64,000 nucleotides of DNA from Nyssa sinensis (GCA_008638375.1 CM018047.1:51592679-51656678); one strand, 5' to 3'; positions 10,601 through 22,342 are shown, counted from the stretch's first letter. Made by a program: numbers and translations. The notes: generated from the sequence alone by a model not told the origin.

Positions 10601-13600
10601 CCACATGCAAAAAGCACAAAACCCCAGTAATCCTTCCCTCGGTATCAGTCCTTTTGCTTGCAGAAACTAATGCTTCAACATATTTACCCTGTAGATCAAA
10701 GAAGCCAAATAACAATTTATCTGCATCCTGACCTGCAATTACCCCATTCAGTAATATTCTGAGCTTGGTTAATGTGTCTTGATCTTTGACCCGACAACCA
10801 AAATTGTTGACCGTAAAAACCTCTCCTAGAAGCATTCGATCAGTGGCTTCTTCTCGCTTTAAACCAGACAATTTTTGCATTGCATCATTCCACTCGAAGC
10901 ATCGACCATGCTCATCCATCATAAATATTGGAGGAATAAGTGCACAAGGGCTCCGCACAATTCCGACATAATCACTTTGGATTCGGGTATATTTGTCCAT
11001 GATCATCTTTTGCCCAGAAACATCTTGCCCAACAAAGCAAACCCCTACAATATTTTCCTTTATGTCTCGGCTACAACATGCATTAGCAACCAATACAACA
11101 GGACCATCATTTTCCCGAGGACCAAATGTTTTTAGTTTGATTTCAACATTTTGCTCCTCTGTGCCTGCTATTTTAATATCACATCAGATGGAGGTCCAAC
11201 AAGGATATCTTGAAAGAATGAAAAAATAAAAATGACATGTGCTTAAGAGAGTGGGAAATATGAAACTAAACAGCTTTAAATAATAAAAAAAAAAAGTTGA
11301 ACTTACTTCTAACTCCAATTTACAAGATATTTGGAATAGCAGAAAGTTTAATTGATCAAAAATATATTTTATCCACTTTAAATTGATAAACTAAAACATG
11401 GAGGGTAAAAGTTGAACGAGAAATCGCAAAAATAGTTACAAAAGCATAGTTGTATAACTCTTAATATTCCATCTAGCTACTTATTTCTCAATATCTAAAT
11501 AAAACTGTACTGATAAATAGAAGTTCAAAACAATATCACACAGATCATATTTGAGGTGTATTTTCAGATCTTAAAAAAAAAAGTGTCAAGAGGTATAAAA
11601 ACGACGAACTATTTAGCACCAGTCTAATAATTTATTTGTAGAAAACATTAAGATTTTCATAAATATTATGATATGAAATTAATCAGCAAGAATCCCAAAA
11701 AGTAAGCATAGTATCACCTTGCAAAGCCAATAAAAGCATGTTCTTCACTACATCAATTGAATCGTCCACGACAAGTTCGACTAAGGGCATGCCAATGGCT
11801 TGCTCAACAACTAATCCAGTTAGCACAGCTACTTTAGTATTCCACCCGTTGATATTACCAGAGGCATCAACAGCCAAGATGGGGACTGAAGCTGTTTCAA
11901 TAAGGCGAACCATTTCATTTGTCACGACACGCAACTCATCCACCCTTTGTATACTGGTTTCAGCTGATGGAACTTTCACAATCATTTTAGAATCATCCGC
12001 AGCCTCATCTTGCAAAGATCCCCTCAATATCAGCTGTAGAGAATGGATTGCATCCATTTCCACATCTTCCCATCGTAGGCTCCGCCTCTTAACGACCTCA
12101 AGAAAGGCCTTGAATGATGATCTGGGGTGCATTCTTCTTCCATCATCCTTGTCACCAGGATCATGTTTTGCACCACCCCACTTAATCTCTTTCGCTGTGT
12201 GGGACCGGAACCAAAAGAGGAAATCCTTTGAAGTAATTCTCACAGCAGCCATTCCACATACTGCATCACCAAGAATGGAAGCCCCCGGGTAGCCAGCTTC
12301 CATGAGACTATCAGTACTTAACCCTGTACTCCCACCATGGTACTCAAGAAGCCATTCAGCTATATCTCTGATTTGTACCTCTGTAGGGGTGACCCCGAGC
12401 AACCAAAATTTGTTTCTGTAGTACAGTGCAGCTCCATCACAGTTAACAAGATCCATCACATTAGGTGATTGAGTGATGATTCCCACAGGGGTGTCTCTTA
12501 GGAGCATGTCACAAAGCACTGTTTGAGTCCGCAGAATATGCTTCTCTCTTAGTTGAGCAGCCAGCTCCACTTCCTTGTTAATCTGAACACCAAAAACTTG
12601 AATCAAGAACTCACAGGCATACCTCAATGGAAATGGAACAAACCTAGGGCTTGTGTGATGGCAAACCACCAGACCCCACAATTTTCTTCCCTTTTTCTGA
12701 TCACTCTCCATCTCATCGTTTTCCTCATTAATTGTCACTGACATCACAAGAGATGCAACAGAACCCATATTTGCCATATACTGTGCATGACACCCATGAG
12801 GAGAACGTAATGTGGATCCACACAGACTTAATGGCTGAGTCAATCTCTTGTCTTGAATTACTTTAACTGGTGCTGCCAAACAATCGCAGATCATCCTAAC
12901 CTTATTTTTCATAAAGAGAAATCTTGAAGCTTGTGGAATATCAGTAGCTGGGTAATGCAAGCCAAGATAAGGTTCTAATTCAGGTTTGCGACACTCTGCA
13001 ACAACTTCCCCATGCTCATCTTCATGAAATTTATACACCATTACCCGATCATATCCCGTTAAATCGCTCACTTCCCGAACTAACACATCACATAATAGTA
13101 ATATGTTCCCACTTGGCAAAGATTGCAACCTTGAGATGGCTTTGGCCGCGAGCTTATATGATTTTAATGCCCCAGCAGCCGTCACTGGCACGTCAGCTGG
13201 ATTCACAGGCTCCAAATCTATAACTAACCCCACGTCAATTCGATGCAGAATTGCATAAAAGGGCTTGCCCGAATTTTTACAATGAACCAATATGGGATTG
13301 AGGAGATTAACTTCCCCAAAATTCGCTGCTTTCTGCAGTGCAGCAGCACTTGAGGATCGAAAGAGTGTTCGGACATCTGTACCAAAAGTCAGAGCTTCTT
13401 GTTGCTCAATGCTTGGAACTGCATGTGGGGCTAAGTCCAACATTTCCGGGGCATTTTCACTGTACGCAAGGACAGTGAAGTTTTCATAATCAACGGCAAT
13501 CATGCAACCAAATGGCTGGACAAGACTCCCTCTTTGCATCTTCTGCAGATAAGCAGATATTGTAGAAGAGGGGACATTGCTTGTAGAACTTGATATATTG

Positions 13601-13749
13601 AAGTCAATAGAAGTGGAGTAATCAAATAACTGTTCGGACTCTTCAAAGTCCACATGAAGCTTAGCATCAATGGGGGTCTGTGCAACTACACGATCACGAG
13701 CAGAACTGCCCTTGGTACAATTCGTCTTGTTTGTCGATCTGGATGACAT
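7358..13749 (-). CDS. PHYC: Phytochrome C, red/far-red light photoreceptor (last exon not in view)
   Basis: The gene encodes a phytochrome: a soluble dimeric photoreceptor that binds phytochromobilin, switches between Pr and Pfr, and enters the nucleus to act on light signalling. Three coding exons are seen: 13749-11718, 11164-10348 and 7654-7358, with intact GT-AG borders in matching phases. They give 1048 full codons, against about 1110-1120 for complete PHYC proteins. Order: N-terminal extension, PAS (about 70-180), GAF with chromophore Cys320 in SPHGCHAQ and the DIP motif at 270-272, PHY with WGG (524-526) and HPRSSF (541-546), two PAS repeats (about 610-730 and 745-865), and a histidine-kinase-related module (about 890 on). 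Motifs such as IDAKLH...[11 protein letters not shown] place it with PHYC rather than PHYA, B or E. I chose the ATG at 13749 because MSSRSTNK matches the usual PHYC start; an in-frame ATG lies 24 bases upstream. The final exon of about 200 bases was not found. Confidence 0.95.
7655..10347 (-). other. PHYC intron 2
   Basis: This 2.7 kb intron is much longer than is usual for this gene. No coding frame or recognisable transposon was found in it. It holds a small CT/CA microsatellite at about 9012-9040 and a GAT/AAT-rich patch at about 9640-9710. Confidence 0.85.
10348..11164 (-). CDS. PHYC: PHYC exon 2: second PAS repeat and start of kinase-like module
   Basis: It is 817 bases long. The acceptor is AATAGCAG at 11166-11165. 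The exon reads [16 protein letters not shown], then the nuclear-signal-bearing PAS repeat ([17 protein letters not shown], about 755-770), then [15 protein letters not shown] (892-905), the H-box region of the histidine-kinase-related domain, with His896. The donor is GAATG|GTATGA at 10347-10346, giving [12 protein letters not shown] across the junction. Confidence 0.95.
11165..11717 (-). other. PHYC intron 1
   Basis: The intron is 553 bases, GT-AG and AT-rich, with no feature beyond short A tracts. Confidence 0.9.
11718..13749 (-). CDS. PHYC: PHYC exon 1: photosensory module
   Basis: It codes for residues 1-677 plus one base. It contains the N-terminal extension, PAS, GAF (bilin lyase) and PHY domains and the start of the first PAS repeat ([17 protein letters not shown], about 621-637). 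The bilin-attachment Cys is residue 320. The donor is CAAG|GTGATA with GT at 11717-11716. Splicing to exon 2 completes the glycine codon in LALQG, the conserved position of the first phytochrome intron. Confidence 0.95.
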
Positions 13750-14800
13750 CTCTTGGTCCACCTTCCTATTCAATTCCTTTTCTTCTGCTGCTGCTTCTGC
13801 TGATTACCCCTTCAATAGATTTTTCAATCAATCCAACCCCTGTAAGTGGAATCTTGTAACACCAACAAAGGGAAATTCAAACCCTCCAACATGGAATCCA
13901 CGAGGATTTGCTCAAAACCAAATAATTCACAGAATAAACCAAGATCAAACCTAACATCCAGCTCAAATTAGCTCCTCTTTATCAAGCAGAATATATCAAA
14001 TACAAGAGCACATCATGAAAAGGAGAAAAAGGTGATACCCACTGCTATGTAAACACCAATCAGAAGCAAACCCTTTTAGCTCCAGTGTCCATGAAAACAT
14101 GAAAGGCTTGAAAAAAAAGTATAAATCTCACACCCACCTCATGATTCGATTCTCAATCAAACAAAAAGCCCACCAAAGAAAAGAAAAGGGTCACCATAAA
14201 TGGATTCCCCTAGAACATATCAAAAGATAATTCTCCTCAGTGCCAACTCCACAAAACCACTCTACACTCTAACCCTTAAAACCACAACCCAGATAATCAA
14301 ACCCCTGGAAAACTCAAGAGTGGAAAAAGTGCAAACTTTTCAGAGACCCGTTACACAAACCAACTCATATTGCGGAAAAAATCTTTCAACTTGCACAGAG
14401 AATTGAAGGTCGCTCATGATTCAGAATAAACAATCATATCTCTGCAGACAAAATTCAAATCCAAAAACCAACACTAAATTCCAAAATACATATATTATCA
14501 AAATAAATCAGAGATGGGTGAATGACTGACCATCAAAATTGAAGGGCATGGATCAGAAGCCCGTGAAGCCGACCTGATTTCATGAGCTCTCCGATGAATT
14601 TGATAAACTATAGATATAAATAGATTATAATAAACAAAAGACTGCGGCTGTGCGAGTGTGCGAATCTGTTTTTGCTCATTCTGACGGAGTAGCCGTAACT
14701 CTTTGTCCATTATATATAACTCTTTGTCCATTATATACACACACACACAGGCGAATACATAATACATATTAGTAGTTGGAGAAAAGCAATTTTAATGGAG
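13750..14800 (-). promoter_or_regulatory. PHYC 5' leader and promoter region, with possible leader intron
   Basis: No coding frame fits here. On the minus strand a donor-like GATG|GTCAGT (GT at 14530-14529) and an acceptor-like TTACAG (AG at 13841-13840) could bound a 691-base leader intron. A TATA-like TTTATATC lies at about 14610-14625, upstream of the putative first exon. Splice sites and start are inferred by eye only. Confidence 0.35.
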
Positions 14801-16300
14801 GTAGATGTGGGTGAGTTTTGACTTGTACGTTTATGTATTAAGGGGGACAGTTTTGTACGTGCCTTTATCACACGTGCATTTGATTACCTAGAACTAGAAT
14901 TATAAATATTTTTTATAAATTTAATGCACCGTTACATTATGAGACAATTATGTAATTTTATACGTTTAACAAATTTAAATTAAGTGTATAATATACAGAG
15001 TAATGCTATTCTTATCATAAATTTTTTTTATAAAATATTAAAATAAAGATAACATTACTCTAATATATATATATATAGATAGATAGATACATGGTTGGGT
15101 TCCACGTTGATGATGAAATCAGAGAGGGGGTAGCAAGACTTTATGTTTCCTGCCGTTTAGAAATAAGTGATTCTTAATTATAAAATATATTTCTTCTTTT
15201 TTTATCTTATATTAAATGATTTTGAGTGTATTTTATTAAGTATTATTTTTTAAAATATATATATATATAATAAATAAATAATATATAACAACTAAATTAT
15301 ATTAATGTATAAAATATTTATTTTATATATTATATTTTAAATTAATTAATTAATTTTTAATTAACAAAGAATATATATATATATATATATCTATACTATT
15401 TTCTATGTAAAATATATAAAATAAAAATTAAATTAAGTTGTGGGATTTTACATGTATAAAATACAATGGGTGTTGTTAAAAAAGTTGATTAGTATTGTAC
15501 TAATATGGAGTCGGGATATAAAGGTCATAAAGTGAGAAGATTGCCGATAAAATATAAAATATTCATGATGGCATTCTGTGAAATTTATAGATAAAGTGAA
15601 GGCCAAAATTGTCCAAAAGAATTTCAACTCAAAATAGTAATTCTTGAAACAGTCGATCATTGCTTTGCTACGACGTTAAAAGAAACGCTTCAAGCGAAAC
15701 AATCATTTATGTTTTGGTGATGTTTAATCGATTGCTCCTGAATAGACCTTTAATCACACTTATCTTCGTGTGAGAGAGAGATAGTAGAATTGTAAAACTA
15801 AGTCAAATTATTTGATTTCAATTTGTGGTTGAGTTATTTGTGAGATAAATAAAATTATTTTAAATATATTTTAAAATTTGTTAATATAATTAACTCATTG
15901 AAAATTTTATTTAATAAGATATTTTAATTTTATATAAAAAAAGAATTAAATTATTTAAATTTGGCTCATATCTGTTCTGTACGATTGAAATGAACTTAAG
16001 ATATATATAAATCAAGCTTGAATACAATTTTAAACTCATACACACGTTGATTAAATGCCTGTTTAAGATAAATTTGAAAAATAGATAAATCAAACTCTTA
16101 TATAATTTAAAATTTATTATTTTAACAAACTAGGCTTGAAAAATACATACTCGACTCGACATTATTGATTTATAGAAGTATAATTAAGACAAACTCAGTT
16201 TGAGTCATGTTCAAGTCGAATTTAAGATCTAAAACAATCAAACCGAGCTCGCTCTGAGTCCGACCTTGAACCCCAGTAAAACCTAAATTAAAATTTATTA
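14800..16300. other. AT-rich intergenic DNA, no gene seen
   Basis: It is dominated by A/T runs, with (TA)n tracts at about 15065-15085 and 15370-15392 and a GATA run near 15076. The part from about 15800 has the patchy composition of old retroelement debris. No coding frame is supported. Confidence 0.6.
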
Positions 16301-16309
16301 ATAGCAAGT

Positions 16310-16690
16310 TCAACCCAAACTTGACAAATTTTCAACAATTTAGATTATTAATTCTAATTTTTAGAATTTATTAACAATTTCTTCAATAAATATCTATAAT
16401 TTTTCTATTTTAATTATATACTAAAAACTCTAATAAATTCGTTTAGTTTCTTCTTTTAAAAGAAACCGAAAGTTATTAAAATAATTCTTTGAACATAATT
16501 TGATTTTGAAAAAATTAAAGATGAACAAATTTTTGAAATTATAAAAATATAAATACTAATGCTCGTAAGAAATTATTGCTAATTTAATAATGAATAATTA
16601 AAGTATTAAAATATAAAAATATAATATGCAAAATATTGAATTCATACTCAAATTTTTAAAATCTCCATCCAATTTCAACTCTAATTTATA
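16310..16690 (+). repeat. Dispersed repeat, copy 1 (partner at 59110-59480)
   Basis: The stretch matches 59110-59480 in the same order and orientation. Shared blocks include TTTTCAACA..TTAGATT, TTAAAATAATTCTTT.AACATAATTT, AATTATAAAAATATAAATA and AAATATTAAGTTC-like ends. It is non-coding and probably part of a transposable-element family. Confidence 0.6.
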
Positions 16691-16919
16691 TCAAATTTGA
16701 ATTCTTTTATCCAAATTTATTTTAAAATAAAAAAAAAATAAAATTTTAAATTTTAAAAAAATTCAAATCAATTCAAATTAACCCGTCAAAATAGTGCCCA
16801 TTCTAAGTCACAATTCGAACAAAATAATAAAAGTTTGATGACTTTTTCCTAAAAGTAGAAATAGAAATTATTTATTATTGCTGATGAAAGGACTGATATG
16901 CCCCCATTGGTGAACCATG

Positions 16920-17265
16920 GTCCACGTATGATGTATATACATTCCATTTTCCATGATAGTGTTGACATGGTCTAGGTTAATTGAATTAAAAAACAAAAAA
17001 GGGCGAAGTGGGTGATCAGTGGTCCCGAATTTTCACGTGGAGTTTGGGTACGTGTCAGCATAAGAATCGCAAATCAATAAGAAGCACGTGATGGCTGACG
17101 TGGCAGTACATGGTGGGGGGCTTCCCAATTGGGTTCGTGTCGTATAGGGAATTCTGGAGTAAAGCTGGTGATGGATGGAGCCATGTTTCGAAAAGTACGC
17201 ATCTTCTCATCTTTGTGGTCGAAATAGAGAATTTGAGTTGATCAGTCGGAACTCCAATCACGTGG
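16920..17265. promoter_or_regulatory. Cluster of ACGT-core / G-box motifs with no gene beside it
   Basis: Palindromic CACGTG occurs at 17034-17039, 17085-17090 and 17259-17264. Further ACGT cores occur at about 16922, at 17050-17054 (ACGTGTC) and at 17096-17105 (TGACGTGGCA). The stretch is clearly less AT-rich than its surroundings. Such clusters typify promoters bound by bZIP or bHLH factors (ABA- or light-responsive). No coding frame follows on either side, so it may be a remnant promoter, a distal element, or the promoter of a non-coding RNA. Confidence 0.4.
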
Positions 17266-17370
17266 CCCTCCATCTACCGGGACCCACAAACAATTATCTG
17301 TCCCAAAATCCCAATGGCTTTTCTTAATTCAAACCTTAAACTCAAATCAATCCAAATCATCCTCCTTTGG

Positions 17371-17582
17371 ATCGGCTCTGTTTGTTTTTATTTTTAAAAG
17401 TAATTTTTTAATTTTAAAATGTGAAATATATATTTTAAAATATATATTTTTTTAATTTTTTAAAATTTAAATTATCATATCTAAATATATTTTCATAATT
17501 TTTAAAAAATTAATTACAAAATTTTGAATGTATTTTAAAAAAAAATTTAGAAATTATTTCTGAATCATAATCTAAACGGAGA
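17371..17582. repeat. MITE-like fold-back repeat, copy 1
   Basis: It begins GGCTCTGTTTGTTTTTATTTT and ends TAATCTAAACGGAGATG, so its ends are roughly inverted, with an interior of long A/T runs. Similar units occur at 21905-22085 and 50041-50248. Confidence 0.55.
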
Positions 17583-19266
17583 TGATGATGATGTGGAATA
17601 TTGTTAACATGGTATTTAGAAAATAAATATATAATGTCTATACAAATATATATATATATATTAATGTTAATTTTTTAATGTAATTTTTTAAATAGATGTA
17701 TCTATTAATCTTACATTTCAATCATTTTTTCTATTGATTAAGAGAGAAAGATAAGGGAAAGGGAAAGTTAGGAAAAAATAATACATATATATATATATAT
17801 ATATATTGTCTTATTGCAAAAGGAAAGTGGGAGGAAAAAAACAAAATAGAAAATGAAAACAAAGATCACTCTTACGCATCTCATATGCGTCCATCATGCA
17901 TCGCACGTGACAAAGAATCACTATCTAACCATTAGCACTCCAAACAAAAAGAAAAAAGAAAAGAAAAGAGATAAAATAAAGTGGAGAGATTGTACGGTTT
18001 TTTTTTTTTTTTTTTTTGGGTAAAAAGATAAAAGAAAAAAAGAAAGGAGAAGATAAAATTATTCTCTCATATTTATTTGAGAAGTGAAATTGAAGATATT
18101 ATAAAGTTTTTCTTTTATATTCTTTCAAACAAAAGAGAACATTAATATATTACCGTCTTATATTTACCCTCTGTTGGATAAGGCAAAGGGAGAGAGAAAG
18201 AAAAGAGAATAATAATTTCTTTTTTATTCCGTAATTAAAAAAAATAAAAGTTAAAATAAAATCTCATTAGGATTTATTTTCAAAGCATAAATATTTTGTG
18301 CTAATAAATCTCTTCTATTATTTATATATCATTTTTACGCTGGTTGTTAATTATTTAATATTTTTTAATTTAAATTTAAAATTATTTATATAATAATATG
18401 ATACTAAACACAACACATAACCAATCGACATGAGTACATATCATATATCCAATGATGTATTAAAAAATTGAAGGAATCTAGTATTATAAGCTGTAATAAT
18501 AGAAAGTTAGATAAATGGGTGAGTTTCCAAAATGATTTATTATGAAATTTGTGATTTAATAAAATAATTTATTTTTTTCATCCCTTTGAGAAAATAAATT
18601 GACTAAAGGATATTTGTAATTTATCAAGATAATTTTAAGAAATACTAAAAGAGATCAATGTAAATGTCTGAAATTTTAAAAAACGTCAATGTAATTTAAA
18701 AAATTAACAAGTCCATATGCTTTTTGAATTTTTTTTCCAAATTAAATTATTATTTTCCTGTTACATCTATCATTAGATAAATTTTTTATGATACAAAAAA
18801 ACTCAGTTAAAAAATAAAGAGATACTGTATTCTTATATTAATTTAAAGTATCAAAAATGAGAGACACAATATTACCAAACATTTGAAAATTATTAACTCA
18901 ATTCACGAGACTCTTGTTAGGAATATAATCATCTAATCATGATAGGTGAGATATGAATATAAACAAGAAATCGAATCGAAACTCACACACATACAAGAAT
19001 ACAAAAATTTATGTAGTTTACTTTAGAATATGACTACAACCATAGCTGCTGCGATTTCACTATGATTTAAAAAAGTTATAATGAGATGCGATTTATCAAC
19101 TATAAATACATAAAATTAGAGTAACAAAAAAATAATGTGAAATATTAAAAATATCTTCGTATATAATATTTATTAGAATCCACACTATCCAACAACTCAC
19201 ACCACAGTAAAATCTAAGATTTACGTAATATTACGTCACTTATTATTTTCTAAGAGATGCCTTATT
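17583..19266. other. AT-rich intergenic DNA, no gene seen
   Basis: It contains a (TA)n run at about 17785-17810 and a 20-T tract at 17998-18017. A stretch near 18960-19060 with CACACACATACAAGAATAC and TTTATGTAGTTTA resembles the end of a copia LTR. No coding frame is supported. Confidence 0.55.
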
Positions 19267-19340
19267 AAATTAGTTACTATTATTTCCCATAGGCAATAAT
19301 AGTAACTAATTTGCTTATGGGAAATAATGGTAACTAATTT
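19267..19340. repeat. Long inverted repeat (hairpin)
   Basis: A 25-base arm at 19267-19291 pairs with 19316-19340 with one mismatch, leaving a 24-base loop. The loop itself carries a third copy of TAATAGTAACTAATTT, so one arm can pair with either of two partners. Confidence 0.85.
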
Positions 19341-19370
19341 ATATATATAAATATATAAAAATTAGGTAGG

Positions 19371-19376
<6 letters not shown>

Positions 19377-19412
<36 letters not shown>
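19377..19412. repeat. (AAT)n microsatellite
   Basis: About eleven uninterrupted AAT units directly to the left of the Mutator-like element. The presumed left target duplication falls in this run. Confidence 0.9.
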
Positions 19413-19413
<1 letters not shown>

Positions 19414-19716
19414 GGTAAATTACACCTATCTTCCCTGAGGTTTCTGACAATTGTAAAAACATCTCCTATACTTTTTGAAATAACACTTTTCTCCTTGTCA
19501 GACCTGTCGACTAAACGCTGTTAACAGAATCTATTTATTTACTATTTTACCCCTTATATTTTAATAATTATTTTAAAGTAAAAAATTCTCTTCCCTTCCC
19601 TCTTTCTTCCTCTCTCATATTTACTTTACCCTATATCACTTCTCTCTCTCAATTTCTCTGCCTTAACCCTGTATCACTCCTCCTCTTTTATGCCTAAGGA
19701 CTATTCGGCCTCGTCG

Positions 19717-19899
19717 ACCACCGGTGACCTTGAGACCATTGGCCGCTACGACTTCAACGAGCAGATCCGGTCCACCATGATCGCACACCCAAAGCTCGAT
19801 CCAGTGTCCGGCGAGCCATATCTCAAGTATTTTCAATTCGCTCATGATGGAAGGAAGTCTCTGGACGTCGAAATACCTCTGAAACCCCAAATTGATTGA
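19717..19899 (+). pseudogene. Carotenoid cleavage dioxygenase (NCED/CCD-type) fragment
   Basis: The frame reads [35 protein letters not shown] and DVEIPL, a segment typical of 9-cis-epoxycarotenoid dioxygenases and related plastid enzymes that cleave carotenoids. Only about 60 residues are present, and relative to the family the piece between VSGE and PYLKYF (around ten residues) is missing. There is no start region, no catalytic histidines and a stop at 19899. It sits inside the Mutator-like element, so it is most simply a captured and decayed piece of a host gene. Confidence 0.8.
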
Positions 19900-20189
19900 T
19901 GTCGAAAAGAGAAAGCAAATGAGGTGGATCGACTTAGGCACATATAGAGAGAGAAGAAAGATCCCGGAGCCAATTCGTGCGAAGTTTCAAATCGCACAAC
20001 CAAGTCGAATCAGCCGACGAATCCAATTCAGTTACGACCAGTGTTGCCGCTGCCACCCACTACAGTTCGACTTCAAACACACATAACCCTCATTCTTCAT
20101 GTATCCCGAGCTGGTTCCGCTTGGTTAGTGTTTCCATGTGCTGGAAGGGGATTCTAAGTGATGTTTGGCTTGTTTTCTGGCTTGACCTT

Positions 20190-20390
20190 GAATACCAGCA
20201 AGCGTTTGTCAAGGAGATCTTAGATTCGATGTTTTAAATTGCAACAACTATCAGTCCAATGCCTGGGTTCCTATCGTTTGTCACAGCAAGCGTTTGTCAT
20301 ATGGGTTCCTATTAGTCTGATGTTTTCTGGCTTGTTCCTATTAGTCCGCTGCAGTCCGACTTTAACTACAGCAAGCGTTTGTCATAGCTT
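20190..20390 (+). repeat. Three spaced copies of an 18-base motif in the Mutator-like element
   Basis: CAGCAAGCGTTTGTCA occurs at 20196, 20284 and 20369, that is about every 86 bases. Neighbouring words (GTTTTCTGGCTTG, TCCTATTAGTC) are also repeated. It is a degenerate tandem array with no coding meaning that I can see. Confidence 0.8.
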
Positions 20391-20950
20391 GAGCCTATTT
20401 AGGTCATCCCTTACTCCATTCCTATCGGAATACGGGATGCAAACTCCACTGATTGATAATCTTTACTGCTTAGGAAAATTAGATCGTTAGCCCCCTTATT
20501 CCCCCTTGGAGGTTCCTTCCTTAGCTTCCAGTGGATTAAGGTTTTTCTTTTAGGCTTTTCTATGGATTCCTTTACAGAGAGAGAAGACAACAGAATGATG
20601 GAGAGAAGAGAGGAATTTGGGTTGTAGAGAGAGAGATGAATTTAGGTTTATGAGAGAGAGAGAGAGAGGAGATGGTAGAAGAAATTTTGTCTTTTTTTAA
20701 TTGAAAAAATTACTATTAAAGTGAGGGTAATTTTGTCATTTAACCATGACTTGTAAGGGATAAAATTGGCATTTAGACAAAAAAATTGCTTACATCATCA
20801 AATGGCGTTAGATTAGCTAACGGTTATTGACAGTAGGGAGAATCTGTTATAGATATTGAAACCAGAGAGGGGACAATGTTATTTCAGAAAGTATGGAAGA
20901 TGTTTCTGTAATTGTCAGAAACCTCAAGGAATGTAGGTGTAATTTATCCT

Positions 20951-22342
20951 AATAATAATTGCAAACAAAGTAGTACAATTTAAAGACAACCTTTTAGAAC
21001 AAATGGGTCTCTTATTTATTAATTTTTTTTTAAATTATAAATTTAATGAACAAGAGACTCATTTAAGTAAGAAAAAGGAAAAACATTATGTTTTATAGGA
21101 AATATTTTAAAAAAAAATTTGGGTTAAAAATGAGAGAAATAATGAGTAAAAATTAGGTTGGGCAAAAATTTTGAGATATGGTCTACATACTTTTGGATGA
21201 GAAATTGGAAAAATAATAAATAAAAATAATGTTAGATTTAAATTTTGGAGTGAGCTAATTTAAAAATGACTAAAATTTTACATGTATAAAAATTTGTTTC
21301 TAAAATTAGAGGGAGCCGAAGCCCGGCCAAGCCCGATAAGTAAATTCATTCCTGAATTACATAAATTTAAACAGGTCGACTTAAGACCGTTTGAAACCTA
21401 AAGCGATAATTATAAATAAGATTTTTTATTTTTTTGCTTTTTGAGATACAAGAAGAAATAGTTTTTAAGAAAAAAACAAAATTTATCGGTTAAACTTTTA
21501 TTAATCTTAAACTTCTAGTTTGAATTATAATATATACACAAATCTATTAGCCTTACACTTTTGATTTGGATTTACCTATGCAAACAATTTTCTTTTTGTA
21601 ATTTTACTTTTATTGATTTTACACTTCTAATTTAAATTGAATTGATAGAAAGACATAAAATTTGAAACTTTATTAAACTTATACTTGAGCCGTTAAAACA
21701 TAGAATCAAAATAATATGTATGTGGGAAATTTGAATTACAATCACTGTAAGTTCTATAAGAAAAAAAATTGAGCTTTCCATATGTCTCACATTCTCATGG
21801 TCATGGAGAACAGGGCTGGGAGGACAAGGCCGCCTTGATCTGATGAAACTCCACAAGGAAGCTCTTAAAAACCTGGTTTCTGTTCTGCCTTGTTCTAATA
21901 AAATTTTAGGTTGTGTTTGAATAATAATTTAAATATAAATTTTTAAAAAATTATAAAATATATTTAAATATAATAATTTAAATTTTAAAAAATTAAAAAA
22001 ATTAAAATAAAAAACCTTGTAGATACATATTTCGCATCTTAAAATTCAAAATTTATTTTTAAAAATTTAACCAAAGACAGCCTTTGAGTTGCGTTGGAGC
22101 ACAGTCGGTGTCCCTTGCAAATCTCCAATCGTCAAATACACACGTGCCGTGTCCGTTGGAATTCAGGCGAATTCAGTGATACGGAGAGCAGATCTCAGGC
22201 AACGTATGTGACCTTGTTGGCCGCATCGTTGTCAGGTTCCAGATTTGCTTACAATCATTTCTTCTCGGGAGTCCATGACTTATTATTTCGAGGTCGTGAA
22301 TTAAGGAAGATTGACTATTTTTTTTTTTTTTTTTTGTTATAA
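20951..22342. other. Intergenic DNA with repeat debris, no gene seen
   Basis: A stretch around 21140-21330 (AAAATTTTGG..TGAG, then GGGAGCCGAAGCCCGGCC) resembles 56990-57140 and looks like transposon-derived debris. A second MITE-like unit lies at 21905-22085. No coding frame is supported. Confidence 0.5.
21905..22085. repeat. MITE-like fold-back repeat, copy 2
   Basis: It begins TAGGTTGTGTTTGAATAAT and ends TTTAACCAAAGACAGCC, with the same A/T-run interior and order as the units at 17371 and 50041. Confidence 0.5.

Larger units (their letters stand above)
19411..20950. mobile_element. Mutator-like non-autonomous element carrying a host gene fragment (Pack-MULE-like)
   Basis: The two ends are long inverted repeats: AGGTAAATTACACCTA and GAGGTTTCTGACAATT at the left match the reverse complement of the right end, and similarity runs for about 75 bases and weakly beyond. 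The element is followed by AATAATAAT, and the same nine bases precede it (19402-19410), although the AAT run makes that match less telling. Long terminal repeats plus 9-bp duplications are the mark of Mutator-like elements. It contains no transposase. Its interior includes a fragment of a carotenoid dioxygenase gene and several short repeats. Confidence 0.75.

Noticed and set aside
11738..12292. 184-codon plus-strand frame inside PHYC exon 1
   Set aside because: It lies opposite a fully conserved phytochrome frame, and its product matches nothing. It is a shadow frame.
7358..13749. Assignment as PHYE, PHYA or PHYB
   Set aside because: The N-terminal stretch ([24 protein letters not shown]) and the exon 2 kinase-like region fit PHYC and differ from the usual PHYA, PHYB and PHYE forms.
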